Below, in pieces: positions 10,181 to 21,632 of a DNA stretch of 64,000 nt. The stretch covers positions 124,001 through 188,000 of the forward strand of contig JAWKAU010000211.1 of assembly GCA_033398695.1 (NCBI GenBank), written 5' to 3'. This stretch comes from Orobanche coerulescens (taxonomy: Eukaryota > Streptophyta > Magnoliopsida > Lamiales > Orobanchaceae). Made by a program: the position numbers and the translations under genes. The notes beneath the pieces were generated by a model. That model did not search any database, had not been told where the DNA came from, and saw only the letters and a list, made by a program, of their open reading frames with translations. Every line of letters begins with the position of its first letter. The first letter of the stretch is position 1.

Positions 10181-11887
10181 GGGCTATTTTTTTTATTGCC
10201 CTTTTAATTTCTCCAGCCCTAGCATAGAGGCTGATTTTCGAACTCTCCTCTTTCTTTTCCTTGGTCTCGACTACTCCTTTTGGTACATTTTCAGCTTGTA
10301 ATTTGAGTTGATCTTCGTAGACTTGTTGCGGAGTTAACGGGGCGAGGGTAACTTTGCGCTGTTCGAATTCGAACGAATACTTATTAGTGTATCCGTTGTG
10401 AGATACTTTTCTGTCAAATTGCCAGGGTCGACCCAACAATACATGTCCGGCTTGCATCGGCACTACGTCACATAATACTTCGTCTTGATATTTTCCGATT
10501 TTGAATGCCACCAACACTTGTTTGGTGACTTTTGTTTCGCCACTATTGTTCAACCATTGCAATTTATATGGTTTCGGATGTTTCAAAGTGATTAATCCGA
10601 GTTTTTCCACCAACACGATACTTGCAACATTTGTACATGATCCTCCGTCTATAATCATGCTGCACACCTTATCTTTAATGTAACATCTCGTGTGGAAAAG
10701 ATTCTCCCGTTGTTCATTTGGTTCGTCTTTAACTTGTATGCTTAAAGCACGTCGAGTGACTAAAGTGAGGGTTGCCGGAATTTCATCTTCGGAACCTTCG
10801 TCCCGGGGTTCATTTTCTTCGGTGTCACTTTCGGATTCGATGTCTCCGTTTGGCCTTATTACCATGACTCGTTGATTTGGACAATTATTGGCGTAATGTC
10901 CTCTTCCTTTGCAACGATGACATTGAACGTCTCGACTTCTATTAAAATTAGAACTTGGCTGAACTTGTTTTGCCGGATTACTTCCTTCGGCCGTGAGTTT
11001 AGTTGTAGATGGTTCGGTCTTCCATGAAGTGGCCTTTCCGTTTGAGGTATTTGTGTTCGGGGCTGACCTCCAAGTAGAATTTTGAGGAGTGGTTCGAACA
11101 TTACCTCGTCTTTTGATTTGATTTTCTATTTTTGTGGCCATATGTACCATCTCTTCCACTTCAACATAGTGATGTAACTCCACCATGTTTTGTATTTCTC
11201 GGTTTAGTCCCGCTAGGAACCTTGCCATGGTAGCTTCTCGATCTTCTTCAATATTGGCTCGAATCATTATTATCTCCATTTCTTTAAAGTATTCTTCAAC
11301 TGTTCGAGTACCTTGTCGTAGTGTTTGCAATCGGTTATAGAGTTCTCGATAGTAGTAACTTGGAACAAAACGTCTTCTCATAACCGCCTTCATTTCTTCC
11401 CAAGTTTCAATAGGTGGTTCGTGGTTCCTTCTTCGGTTGTTCAACAATTGATCCCACCAAATAATGGCATAATCAGTAAACTCGATGGCTGCCATCTTTA
11501 CTTTCTTTAGGCTCGTATAGTTATGGCATTCGAACATAAGTTCAACTTTTCTTTCCCAATCAAGATAAATTTCGGGGTCACTCTTACTTGGAACATAGGT
11601 ACATTTAACTTGATATTCCCCAAGTTTCCATCTTGTCGATTGTCGTTTCTTTGATCATGGCCTCTTCGAAACCTCGTTGGATTTCTGTCGGTGTCTTCTT
11701 CATCCGAATAGTCTTCCTCTATTTGCACGTTCGGAAGTCTCCGAGGAAGAATTGGTCGTCGTACTTGAGGTTTTTCTTTTTGATGAAATGCTTCCATCTT
11801 TGCATCAATCATTTGTTCAAGTTGTGTCATCATCAACTTCATATCAAATTTTGGAGATGAATGAGATGATCCTCCGATATCCGACAT
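10161..11887 (-). pseudogene. R2 gag-protease
   Basis: Starts at 11887 with MSDIGGSSHSSPKFD, matching the R9 start. A one-base loss near 11592 (CCAAGTAAG against CCAAGGTAAG in R9) shifts the frame. The frame from 11537 carries the Gag core (WDQLLNNRRR, WEEMKAVMRRRFVP, YFKEME), the knuckle CHRCKGRGHYANNC (about 10885-10925) and the protease MIIDGGSCTNVAS (about 10620-10660). LLGRPWQFDRKV follows. The frame ends at 10161 after a run of A that differs in length from R9. DGG replaces the more usual DTG/DSG protease triad; all relatives here share it. Confidence 0.9.
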
Positions 11888-11972
11888 GATGTTATGAAGT
11901 TGTTTCGTTGGTATGAAAAAAAAGGTGATGAGTGTTATGAAAATATAGTAAGGTGGAACGTAGGGTTGGACC

Positions 11973-11987
11973 TTGGCTCCGATGCCA
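11973..11987 (-). other. R2 primer-binding site
   Basis: TGGCATCGGAGCCAA on the minus strand, just downstream of the 5' LTR. It is a variant of the initiator-Met tRNA site. Confidence 0.75.
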
Positions 11988-11989
11988 AA

Positions 11990-12986
11990 TGATATGAACT
12001 TGGAAAAAACGAAGTGATATGAAATGTTTGGAGTGATATGACTTCGAGTAATGCGGAAGCGTAGTTTGATGTATAGTGGGCTGAAATATAACGTAACAAG
12101 GAGGGATGTAAGTTGATGGAAGATAATCGGTCCTCAACCCTACGAATCGCAAATGCGAACTCTAGAAATAATTCTAGAACCCAACAAATATACGTAAGTA
12201 GAACTTTAGAATCAAGGTGAAAACAGACTTCGGGTGAAGAAAACGAAGGTCGCCTTGTATAGTAACAAAACCGATCACAAAGAGTTAATAAAACTCAAGT
12301 AAAACAATACGTTTATGATGGATAAAAATCTGATCTTACAAATCCGAAAATGGCCTTTAAATAGGTGCCATTTTAAGCTTAATTCAAACTAAAATAAAAT
12401 AAACAAAGATTACTTTTGACAAAGGAATAAAGCATGAAGAAAATGGTGAATCTCTCTCACATAGCAACGGTCATGAGCTGAATTTTCAAATGCAAAGGTC
12501 ATGTGGTGGAAGAAGTCTTTTCTTGCTAGATTCTCTTGATATACATATCAAGACTTTGATGGTGATAATGAGGATTTTAATCTTTAAGACAACGGCTATA
12601 TGAAAATAGAGGGCTGAATTATCTTTCTTCAAAGTCTCCTTCCAAATCTTCTTGCTAGATATTCATGATACACATATCATGACTTTGATGATGATGATGA
12701 TCTAAGACTTCTTCATGTCATGGCCGATTTGTCTTCAATTGTAGGGCCGAAATTAAATCAAATACAACGGCTATGAGTTGGACATTTCTCTTCCCGTATC
12801 TTGATGATGTTGACAACCGCTTCGCTTTTAGGGTCCATCTCGATTGGTTTCTTAGCAATTTCACTATCCCAGATGATTTGTACTAGTCCGTTGATTGATT
12901 CTTTGAATTGTTTAGCTCGTGCTCTTGTGACTGGACCAACAGGTATTTTTACTGGGTCCGATGGATAATCCAGTGGTTTCTCATCA
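11990..12986 (-). repeat. R2 5' LTR
   Basis: 997 bp, close to identical to the left LTR. It contains the TATTTAAA box within an inverted repeat (12347-12374). The open frame over its right part is the LTR-encoded pol tail and is not a separate gene. Confidence 0.94.
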
Positions 12987-12991
12987 TCAGG

Positions 12992-14711
12992 AGTCTCAAC
13001 CTCAATATCATCGGTGAGACCAGAAAGAGCCGCAAACCTGTTGTGAGACGGCTCAAACATACCAGCAGAAGCCCTCCTAGGCGACACGATAGGAGCGCTG
13101 GTAGTAACCAAGGAGAAAGTAGGGACACTACTCAACGGGCTCAAACCAGCCCCACGACCTCCTGAGCCCCCAGCTAACACCACATCTGGGCCCCGGAGCG
13201 CATGCAGACCAACCCGGCTCGAGCGACCCCCCAACCGAACTGCACCCAACGAGGCCCCGGACCATGAGCGCCTGAGGGAGCAGGCTTAGCCACATAAATA
13301 CGAGCCTGCTTAACCTGCTTCTGAACCGGAGGCTTAGAAGTGCTCGGGCAAACCTGATCACGATGCCCGAAAACTCTACAAACACCACACCGATGAGGTA
13401 ACCATTCATATTCAACATGGATCCTCCTAACAGCAGGACAATGACCATCAGATGGAATAACCATAAGGAACGAGCGAATCGGGCTAGTATCAGCATCTAA
13501 CATGACGCACACTCTAGCATAATCCACTTTCGCAGTTCTGGTGAAAACATCGGCAAAAAGAGGCTCCCAAAGCACTAGCAGTAATACTAAGCCCCTCGTC
13601 AGTCCAATACTCGAGGGGGACATCACGAAGTTTCACCCAAACAGGGACATGTTTAGGTTGAACCTTCGTAAGGGACAAACCAAGCTTCCACCGGGTAAGG
13701 AAAATAGACTGGCCCTGAATCAGCCACGGCCCACCCTCTAACGCCTCGGACAAAACTCGCTCACTATCAAACTTGAAGAAAAAGAATCCCCCCTCAGAGG
13801 AGAACACCTCCTTAAGCCCCTTCCACGCCGACATAAAGTAATTCTTGACCAAGCTAAGAGGAGGGGCTTTCCCCAAAAAATAACCAACTAAAGTGAAAAG
13901 CCACTTCTTAGAACCTTCAAGACCAACACTAACATCCGGTTTCACAATAAGCTCGCCATTTTGGATTTCAGGTTGCACATACCGAAGGCCCCTTTTCTTT
14001 TTAAAATTTCCTAACACAACAGGAGGAATATGCACGGCCTTCGGAATCGATACCGAGTTAGCCAAAGAAACAGGGGTGGCGATAGAGCCAAAGTTCATAG
14101 ATACCGTAGCATTTCCATAATCAACATCATTATCATCAATTATACTAGGCATTATAAGACTATCTCCAATACAACAAGAATCACCAAAAGAAGATACAAC
14201 AGTCTCACAATAATCCAATGGGGACACAATAGAATTACAAGAATTCTTAGCTGAAGAGCAAATAGGAATTTCCACAGGAGCAACAAGAATAGGCCCAGCC
14301 AAAGAGCCGGCACGGGAACCCGGCCGGAACACCGGGAGAGGAGGCAAGGTCACTGGCGAGGCTGCCAAAACCACCGGGTTGAGAAATGGGTCAGAACCGG
14401 TCCGGCCTAGGTCACGCTGGCCGTGACAAAGGCCCGATCGGCAGCAGACGAGGAGCACCACCGCCAGAAGCCATAACCGCCGCCGACAGAGAAGAAGCCG
14501 GAGGGGGTTCCGCACTAGGACCACCAAAAATCCCGTCGATGTTAAGCTTAAGCAGGTCGGAGTCGGAGGAACCAAGCACCTTCTTTCCTAACTCACAGAA
14601 ACCTTGAGCATCAAAACCCTGAGAAATGGAGCTTCCAACCGTCCGGGAAGAAGAAGAGAACAAGCCGCAAGCTGTAGACGTTGCCATACCAGACAAAGAA
14701 ACCCACGACAA
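12992..14711 (-). pseudogene. LINE-1 ORF1 (DUF4283-like, CCHC knuckle)
   Basis: Minus strand. It begins at 14711 (MSWVSLSG; a second Met, MATSTACG, at 14687). It moves through a Pro/Ser-rich N-terminus into a DUF4283-like RNA-binding fold: LFTLVGYFLGKAP, FFFFKFDSERVLSEALEGGPW, VPVWVKLRDVPLEYW (about 13640-13910). A zinc knuckle HRCGVCRVFGHRDQVC follows (about 13365-13415). A Gly/Ala-rich tail ends in NRFAALSGL at about 13010-13040. Frames change near 14450, 13600 and 13230. Plant L1 ORF1 binds the LINE RNA to form the transport particle. R2 cuts it at 12986. Confidence 0.85.
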
Positions 14712-15036
14712 ATCGCGACCACAAATTCACGAACGAAAAATACAGAAGAAGACCGCATGACCCGAATGGTTAAGGCGGCGTAAAATCACAGCTAAGAAAA
14801 GCCGACCCCCAACTCGGATTCCAACCACGAACGCGAGAGGAACACCAAACCCAGAAAGGGCGACGAGCTCAAATCGCGCAGGACAAAAAAATTAATTCAC
14901 AAATTCACCAAAAAATATTGCTGGGAAGATAATAGAGAACCGAACCACAATCGAGAAGGCAAAATCTCTGGAGAAAATCACAAGTTTAAGAACAGAGAGG
15001 AAGAATCGGCCGAGAAAAGGGAAGAAAAAGACGCCC
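14712..15036 (-). other. LINE-1 5' untranslated region and junction with R3
   Basis: No coding signal. This is the LINE region upstream of ORF1. The exact 5' end of LINE-1 is not clear; I place it at about 15035-15060, where R3 sequence begins. Confidence 0.55.
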
Positions 15037-16708
15037 TCATTTCGCACCTACTGAGCGTGTAAATCGCCCACAGTTCGCTGCGACTTTGTGTATGAGAATA
15101 TTATCACAAAATAATTTACTTTCCTCAATTTGGTAATCATTCAAGACAATAAGTCCATTACGGGAAACTGTGTCGTTATAAAAATTTGGCCCAAAGCTAT
15201 CGTTTTCTTTTAACCGGCCAATCTCAGTACCAAGTTCAATTTCCCTCTCACTAGAAAACATGGTTAGATTCGGTTTCTCACCTTGGTTAGGGATCATAGA
15301 TTGAAGTGACATTGGTTTCAACACGATCCTCTTGTCCTTATCCCGTAACTCGTACTCGTTACTTCTTCCTCGATGTAAAACATCTCTATCGAATAACCAT
15401 GGTCGTCCCAAGAGTACATGGCATGCATCCATCGGGAGTACATCGCATAATATGTTGTCGACGTACGAACCCATGGTCAAACCGACCCGTACTTGTTTCG
15501 AGACTTTCACTTTACTCCCGTCATCGAGCCAATGTAATGCGTATGGTTTTGGGTGAGTAGTAGTGATGAGTCCGAGTTTCGTCACCATCTCCCTTGACGC
15601 TACGTTGGTACAACTTCCTCCATCGATGATCACATTACACCATTTGTTCCCGACTTGACACTTGGTGTGAAAAATTTGATCCCGTTGTTCCGAATCATTT
15701 GAAATGGGTTTGACTTGTAAAGTACGAAGAACCAATGTTGTATCATAGTTTGGAGCCTCGTAAGTTTCACATTCTTCTCCCTCGTCTTCTTCCACATTGG
15801 AATCACCTAGTCTTTCTCCTTCGTCCTCGACTAGCAACTCATCTCGTATCGTGATGGCTTCTCTTAGCGTCACGACTCGTTTGTTAGGACAAGTATTTTG
15901 ATAGTGACCGAATCCTTGGCATTTAAAACACCTTACTTTGGTTAGGCTTGTTTCCTTCGGTACGCCGGGGGTTTTAGAAACGGTAGTAGAGATAGGAGTC
16001 GGTATCGTTGTGGTAATTGAACTTGAACCGGTACTTGGATCCTCGAACTTTGATGTAAATTCGGTTTTGGCAAACTTCACTTTGTTTTGAGCTTCTATCT
16101 TTATGCATAGTCCGCATAAAGTGTCAAAAATCTCCGTATGGGTATAATTCCACCATATTTGAAATGTTTCGGTTTAGACCACGTAAGAAACGTGACATTC
16201 TTTGTTCTTCATTTTCTTCAAGTTCTCCCATTAAGGCCAAGCCTTCAAATTCTTCGATATATTCTTCCACACTTAGTTTCCCTTGTACGAACTCCGCAAT
16301 TTTTCGGTATAAGGTTAACCGATGTGATGTCGGGACATACCTTTTACGTAGTTTTTTCTTCAAAGAATCCCAAGAACGGATTTTCTCTTTTCCCGCACGA
16401 GCTCGTTGTGTTTTCATACCCTCGAACCATAAGGAAGCGCCCTTCCCTAACTTGAGAATTGCATATTTGCAACGTTTCTCATCGTTAAGGTGCTTGAAGT
16501 CGAACATACGTTCAATCTTCCTCTCCCATTCTAAGTAAACTTCGGGATTAGTACCTCCGACAAATTCCGGAAGTTCATTAACTTTAAATTCATCCACATG
16601 ACGCGGTGAATGTGCATCATATCCTCCTCTTCTTGCTTGAAAACGTGGTTCTTGCATGCTGTGTAGTGCTTCACGTAGTTTCTCCATGAAATCGTCGGAA
16701 AAATCCAT
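15037..16708 (-). pseudogene. R3 gag-protease with divergent C-terminus
   Basis: Starts at 16708 (MDFSDDFMEKLREAL), as in R5. It has the Gag core (LEWERKIERMFDF, KKLRKRYVP, YIEEFEGL), the knuckle CFKCQGFGHYQNTCP and protease NVIIDGGSCTNVAS. An extra A near 16125 shifts the frame once. After LTMFSSEREIE the sequence leaves the usual linker (relatives have EHAINDGERVYL) and reads ELGTEIGRLKENDSFGPNF and on to a stop at 15037. This replaces the start of pol and looks weakly similar to the R1 X ORF. R3 may therefore be non-autonomous. The last 20 or so residues may already be LINE sequence. Confidence 0.8.
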
Positions 16709-16762
16709 GATAAGATATTTTGATAAGAAAATCGCCAATAGAGATTCGCCAAGGAAGTAACC

Positions 16763-16778
16763 TTGGGCTCCGATGCCA
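16763..16778 (-). other. R3 primer-binding site
   Basis: TGGCATCGGAGCCCAA on the minus strand, four bases from the LTR end. Confidence 0.78.
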
Positions 16779-16937
16779 CTAATGATACGAATTACGTATT
16801 AAAATGAACGTAAATTCGCCGGAAAATGCAGCGGATATATTTTGTTACCTCACAACACTCGTATATGTGTAACACTCGTAAGATATAACCGAAAGTAGGG
16901 CAATTCGGCTTACAAAAACAAGAACAATGTGAATGAT

Positions 16938-16994
16938 TTATCAAACTAGACCTATAGTTTGATAAGATAATCTTTTCTCAAGACCTATTGAGAA
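16938..16994 (-). promoter_or_regulatory. Paired TAGGTC-loop stem-loops in R3 LTR
   Basis: Perfect 11-bp arms (TTATCAAACTA/TAGTTTGATAA) at 16938-16965 and perfect 7-bp arms (TTCTCAA/TTGAGAA) at 16975-16994. Both have loop TAGGTC. Confidence 0.65.
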
Positions 16995-17339
16995 TCGATT
17001 CGATTAAAACTCGAAAACGCGTCGAATTATAACCAAGGTTTCGATGAAAAGCATTCACCAAGAAAACACAAGTGTATTCTTATTTCTTCAACATACAATA
17101 TGCATAATACAATCTACTCAAAGGCTACTTATAGGAGATGTAGCCTTCTAACCAACTAAGGAATCAAAGATTACATGATCTTGACATGACAACCAAACAT
17201 CAAAATAAAAATAAGGATGGAATCAAACAAATGGGAGGGAATCACACAATAAACATAGTTATAAGTCACCCCACATAACATGCAAGTCTAATCATGACAT
17301 GTGAGGGGAGGAAAAACAACAAAAAATAAAAAAAATCAG

Positions 17340-17770
17340 CAATAATGGAATTTGCTGGTCTGCCGGACACGACCCGTGCCGATCGGCACGGCCGCGGCGC
17401 GCATCTGGCCGGCAGGGACTCGACCGTGTCGCACAGGCGGTCGGGTTGGTCGGACAATGGAATTGTACTATCCGAGAAGAGTGTGACTCGGCCGTGTCGC
17501 CTTACGGCAGTCGGGTTGTGTCGGCCAGCCGTGTCGGACGACACGGTCGGGTTCGGTCGGCGGCGAGATTTCATTATCCAGACACCTCGGCCGGGGTGTG
17601 CCGGATGACACGGCCGGTTCGGTCAGCGATGTCGGCGATTCCGGCCGGGTTGATCGGCGATGATCGGCGATTCGGCGGTGGTGAATTTTCCGGTCGGTGG
17701 TGATTTTTCCGGCAGTTCGTCCATTTTCCGGCCGATTGTAGACCTTCCGGCATAGCCTGACACGGGCCGT
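17340..17770. repeat. GC-rich palindrome cluster in family A LTR
   Basis: Many copies of CGTGTC and GACACG in both directions, such as CCGTGTCG-GA-CGACACGG and CCGTGCC-GATC-GGCACGG. It is strongly GC-rich against an AT-rich background. The same block occurs in R6 (about 26930-27380 and 40084-40560). Confidence 0.75.
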
Positions 17771-17918
17771 GTTATATGACACGGCTGAGACCGAGACTCC
17801 ACGTCTTATATCTGTTTTCTCGCCTAAATACGTAGTAATCTGTGCGTGGCATGTTGTAAGGTCAATTACGTCGATCCTTACTTTGCCTTCTGCATTTGAC
17901 ACGATTGATTCCGTATCA

Positions 17919-18812
17919 AAAATCGACATCAACGACGATACAAATTCGCATGACCATGCATCATCATACTTGGGAGAAAAGAACACGCGGATTGGAGTTA
18001 TGTTATTAATCGAAACCGGAGTAACGTAAAACATGACGACGAAATCGGTCCAAAAGCATGGAAATTTCGGCCATATCATGCTTGAAAGGGACTCATAATT
18101 TGTCTTCATATCTTACCAAAATCTTGAAGATCTCCTCCTCCCCACCTTTTTTGAAATCGGCTAAAGTCATCAAAATTAGTCCCCACCTTCATATCTTATC
18201 TAGTCCAAGATACATATCATAAGTCATCAACTCCCTCCCCCACAAAATCGGCCAAAACATGATCCATGACAAAGACTTTCATCAAACCTTTTCTTCATGT
18301 CAAAGTCACCCTAATAAGTCCAAGATGATTGATATCATATCTTGTCCAAAATCTTCATGATTCCCTCCCCACACCCTTGAATGATTCGGCCGATCCTTGC
18401 TAGGAAGTTTCATTTTCTTGTTTTGTTGTATTTTCTTATGGTTGTGAACTACTATATATAGTAGTTCATGTTGTATTTGTAAACATCTTGAAAAGTAATA
18501 AACCTTGTATTTCTTTTGAAATATACGTTGAACGAGTTCAACAAAACTTTGGTTATTATTTCGACGCGTCTCGAATTTTAACTTGATCAATTCTCAATAG
18601 GTCTTGAGGAGAGATTATCTTTATCGAGTTATAGGTCTAATTCGATAAAACACATCCAAATCCATATACCATACTACTTCACGGCCGAAAACCACTTAAA
18701 TTCAGCCACCACCTTGTAATTTTTGGTTGATACTTTGATACTTGTCAAGACATAATAATCTTCTGTTGTATTTCATACGCATTACGTACACGTACATACG
18801 TAATTCGTATCA
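17919..18812 (+). repeat. R4 5' LTR, first ~40 bp displaced by R3
   Basis: Matches bases 40 onward of the R4 3' LTR. It has an ACTATATATAGT box near 18450 and AATAAA near 18499. It ends CGTATCA at 18812. Confidence 0.9.
18591..18649 (+). promoter_or_regulatory. Paired TAGGTC-loop stem-loops in R4 5' LTR
   Basis: First at 18591-18610 (TTCTCAA/TTGAGGA), second at 18620-18649 (TTTATCGAGTTA/TAATTCGATAAA, one G-U pair). Confidence 0.62.
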
Positions 18813-18816
18813 TAAG

Positions 18817-18828
18817 TGGTATCGGAGA
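18817..18828 (+). other. R4 primer-binding site
   Basis: TGGTATCGGAGA, four bases after the LTR. One base differs from the R8 site (TGGTATCAGAGA). Confidence 0.75.
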
Positions 18829-18863
18829 CATTTGTCTCACGGTTCTCGACGTTACTCAAGAAG

Positions 18864-20516
18864 ATGGCATTCACCGATGAAGAAGTAGCACAACTACGTG
18901 ACGTTCTTCGCGGCCTACCGGAGCCCCGAATCCATGCACGACGAGGATACGACACCATGCATACACCACGACATGCTGATGAATACAAGACAAGCGAACT
19001 TCCGGAGTTCGTAGGCGGCACCGATCCCGAGGCTTATTTGGAGTGGGAAAGGAAAATTGAATGAATGTTTGAGTTCAAGGATCTCGTTGACGAGGTACGA
19101 TGCAAGTACGCAATTCTCAAACTTGGAAAGGGAGCTTCCCTTTGGTTTGAACGAATGAAGACACAACGAGTTCGTGCCGGTAAGGAAAAGATACGTTCGT
19201 GGAATTCTCTAAAAAAGAAACTACGAAAGAGATATGTCCCGGCTACACACAAGTTGAGTTTGTATCGAAAGATTTCTGACCTCACGCAAGGAAAGCTAAG
19301 TGTAGAGGAATACATCGAGGAGTTTGAAAACTTATCCTTGATGGGAGAACTTGAAGAAAGCGAAGAATTACGGATGTCCCGTTTCCTACGAGGTTTGAAT
19401 AAAAACATTGCTAATTCCGTGGAACTCTACCCCTATTCCGACTTTGATACTTTATGCGGACTTTGCATAAAGTTAGAAACTCAAAACAAGACAAAATTTT
19501 CTAAACCCGAATTCCCACCTAAATTCGGAAATACCAACTTTGGCACGAGTTCTAGCTCGTTTCCAAAAACTGTCACAACAAGTCCACCCGTTACTACCAT
19601 TCCAAAAACTCCTATCACACCAAAAGAAACAAGCTTATCTAAAGTTCGGTGTTTCAAATGTCAAGGATTTGGACACTATCAAAGTGCTTGTCCAAATCGG
19701 AGAATAGTGACGTTACGAGAAGCCATAGCCGTCCGAGAAGAATTACTAGCCGAAGAAGAAAGAATTGGAGACGTCTTTAACTTGGAAGCCGACGAAGAAG
19801 AAGAAGATTGCGAGGCATACGATGCCCCGAACTATGACACGAACCTCGTCCTTCACATGTTACAAACGAAGGCGGCCCCGAGTGACATAGAACAACGAGA
19901 TCAAATCTTTCACACGAAGTGTCGTGTTGGAGAAAAATGGTGTAGCTTGATCATTGACGGTGGAAGTTGTACAAACGTGGCATCAAGCGAGATGGTTTCA
20001 AAGCTCGGACTAACCACTACGGCACATCCAAAGCCGTATGCACTCCATTGGCTCGATGATGGAAATAAGGTGAAAGTATCAAGACAAGTGAAGGTCGGAC
20101 TCACCATGGGTTCGTATGGTGATGATATTACATGCGATGTACTACCGATGGACGCATGTCACGTGTTGTTGGGAAGACCTTGGTTATTTGATCGCGACGT
20201 ACTACACCGAGGGAGGAGCAACGAGTATGAGTTACGTGACAAAGGTAAAAAAATTGTTCTTAAACCTATGTCACCTCAAGCTATCCGAACAATGAGTTCA
20301 AAAAAAGTCGAAGGGCCGAAACTCACGATGCTTGCAAACGAAAAAGAAGTCGAACACGCCATTGACGATGGCGAACGTGTTTATTTGATGATGATCAAAG
20401 AAATCCGAAACCTTGCTACCAAATCACACCACGAAGAAGAGATAGATACACTATTACACGAGTTCGTGGATGTATTTCCCGAAGACTTTCCGGTGGGATT
20501 ACCACCTATCCGCTGA
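18864..20516 (+). pseudogene. R4 gag-protease
   Basis: Starts at 18864 with MAFTDEEVAQLRDVLRG. The in-frame Met at 18816 is upstream, and the R8 copy supports the later one. An in-frame TGA at 19062 replaces the CGA seen in R8. After it come the Gag core (KKLRKRYVP, YIEEFENLSL), the knuckle CFKCQGFGHYQSACP (about 19648-19692) and protease LIIDGGSCTNVAS (about 19948-19986), then LLGRPWLFDRDV. The frame ends at 20516, where GGA in R8 is TGA, and a short deletion nearby moves pol into another frame. Confidence 0.9.
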
Positions 20517-21632
20517 ATCGAACACCAAATTGATCTTGTACCAGGACAAAGCGGCATATCGTTGTAATCCCGAAGAAACCAAAGAGCTACAACGTCAAAT
20601 TGATGAGCTCATGAGTCACGGATATGTCCGAGAAAGTTTAAGTCCGTGTGCGGTTCCAGTCCTACTTGTACCAAAAAAAGACGGATCATGGCGAATGTGC
20701 ATTGACAGTAGAGCCGTGAATAACATCACCGTCAAGTATCGGTTCCCCATCCCGAGACTAGACGACATGTTAGACGAGTTGCATGGCTCGGTTATATTTT
20801 CAAAAGTTGATTTACGGAGCGGATACCATCAAATTCGCATGCGAGAGGGAGACGAATGGAAGATGGCATTTAAAACAAAGAATGGACTTTACAAAGAATG
20901 GAAGACTAATGCCACGAGCACTTTCATGAGATTGATGAACGAGGTTCTCAAACCTTTCTTGGGAAAATTTGTTGTCGTATACTTAGACGATATTTTAATC
21001 TACAGTCGATCCTTAGAGGAGCATCTCGAGCACTTGCGGCACGTTTTTGAAACTCTAAGGAAACAGAAACTTTATGGAAAGCGGGAGAAGTGTACTTTCC
21101 TAGTCGAGAGTCTTGTCTTTCTCGGCTATGTCGTTTCTAAAAGAGGAGTCTCGGTGGATCAAGAGAAGATCGCGGCAATCAAGTCTTGGCCGACACCAAA
21201 AACTATCACGGAGGTACGATCATTTCATGGCCTCGCTTCTTTTTACCGACAATTCATACGGGACTTTAGTACCATCTCCAATCCGATCACGGAGTGTCTT
21301 AAAAAAGGAACATTTGCATGGAACGAGGCTGCCCAAAAGGCTTTTAAAAAATTAAAAGAAAAATTATGCGAAGCACCGATTTTGACGCTACCCGATTTTT
21401 CGCAACCGTTTGAGGTGGAATGCGACGCTAGTGGAGTTGGAATCGGGGCAGTACTTATTCAAGGAGGCCGCCCCATCGCCTATTTTTCGGAAAAATTAAG
21501 TGGTGCTCGAGTTAATTATTGTACTTACGACAAAGAGTTCTATGCTATCGTGAGAGCACTCGATCATTGGAGTCACTATTTACGTTCGAAACATTTCGTG
21601 TTGCATTTGGATCACGAGTCGTTGAAATACAT
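20470..21632 (+). pseudogene. R4 reverse transcriptase and RNase H (N part)
   Basis: RT motifs [33 protein letters not shown] and YLDDILIYS (about 20979-21005) are clear. The MPFGLTNAP block is missing: R8 reads through it, whereas here the sequence around 20886-20920 has lost about 20 bases. This should inactivate RT. RNase H begins with [13 protein letters not shown] (about 21420-21460) and runs through [11 protein letters not shown] to DHESLKYI, where R5 interrupts at 21632. It continues at 42154 in the same frame once R5 and one target copy are removed. Confidence 0.9.

Larger units (their letters stand above)
6487..12986 (-). mobile_element. R2: full-length family B Ty3/gypsy retrotransposon
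   Basis: A 6.5-kb element with LTRs 6487-7484 and 11990-12986, flanked by TCAGG at 6482-6486 and 12987-12991. Gag, protease, RT, RNase H and integrase are all present in the expected order on the minus strand but are broken by frameshifts. R9 is a second copy of the same family on the plus strand. LTR ends are TGAT...ATCA rather than the TGATACG...CGTATCA of the other families. Confidence 0.95.
15037..17918 (-). mobile_element. R3: family A Ty3/gypsy element, 5' half
   Basis: A 5' LTR (16783-17918), primer site and gag-protease on the minus strand are visible. The 3' half lies beyond LINE-1, off the left edge. It inserted into the 5' LTR of R4: the flank from 17919 (AAAATCGACATC) matches position 40 onward of the R4 3' LTR. 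Only one copy of the expected 5-bp duplication (AAAAT, 17919-17923) is in the window. Confidence 0.85.
16783..17918 (-). repeat. R3 5' LTR (family A)
   Basis: 1136 bp, TGATACG...CGTATCA, matching the R6 3' LTR with clear divergence. It contains the GC-rich palindrome block (17340-17770). Confidence 0.9.

Noticed and set aside
10044..10301. Plus-strand ORFs opposite pol regions (for example here, and 24846-25634)
   Set aside because: They are antisense shadows of conserved pol codons and recur opposite the same motifs in other copies.
12758..13249. 163-codon minus-strand ORF joining two recognisable parts
   Set aside because: Its first half is LINE-1 ORF1 and its second half is the tail encoded by the R2 LTR. 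The join is an insertion junction and not a fused gene.
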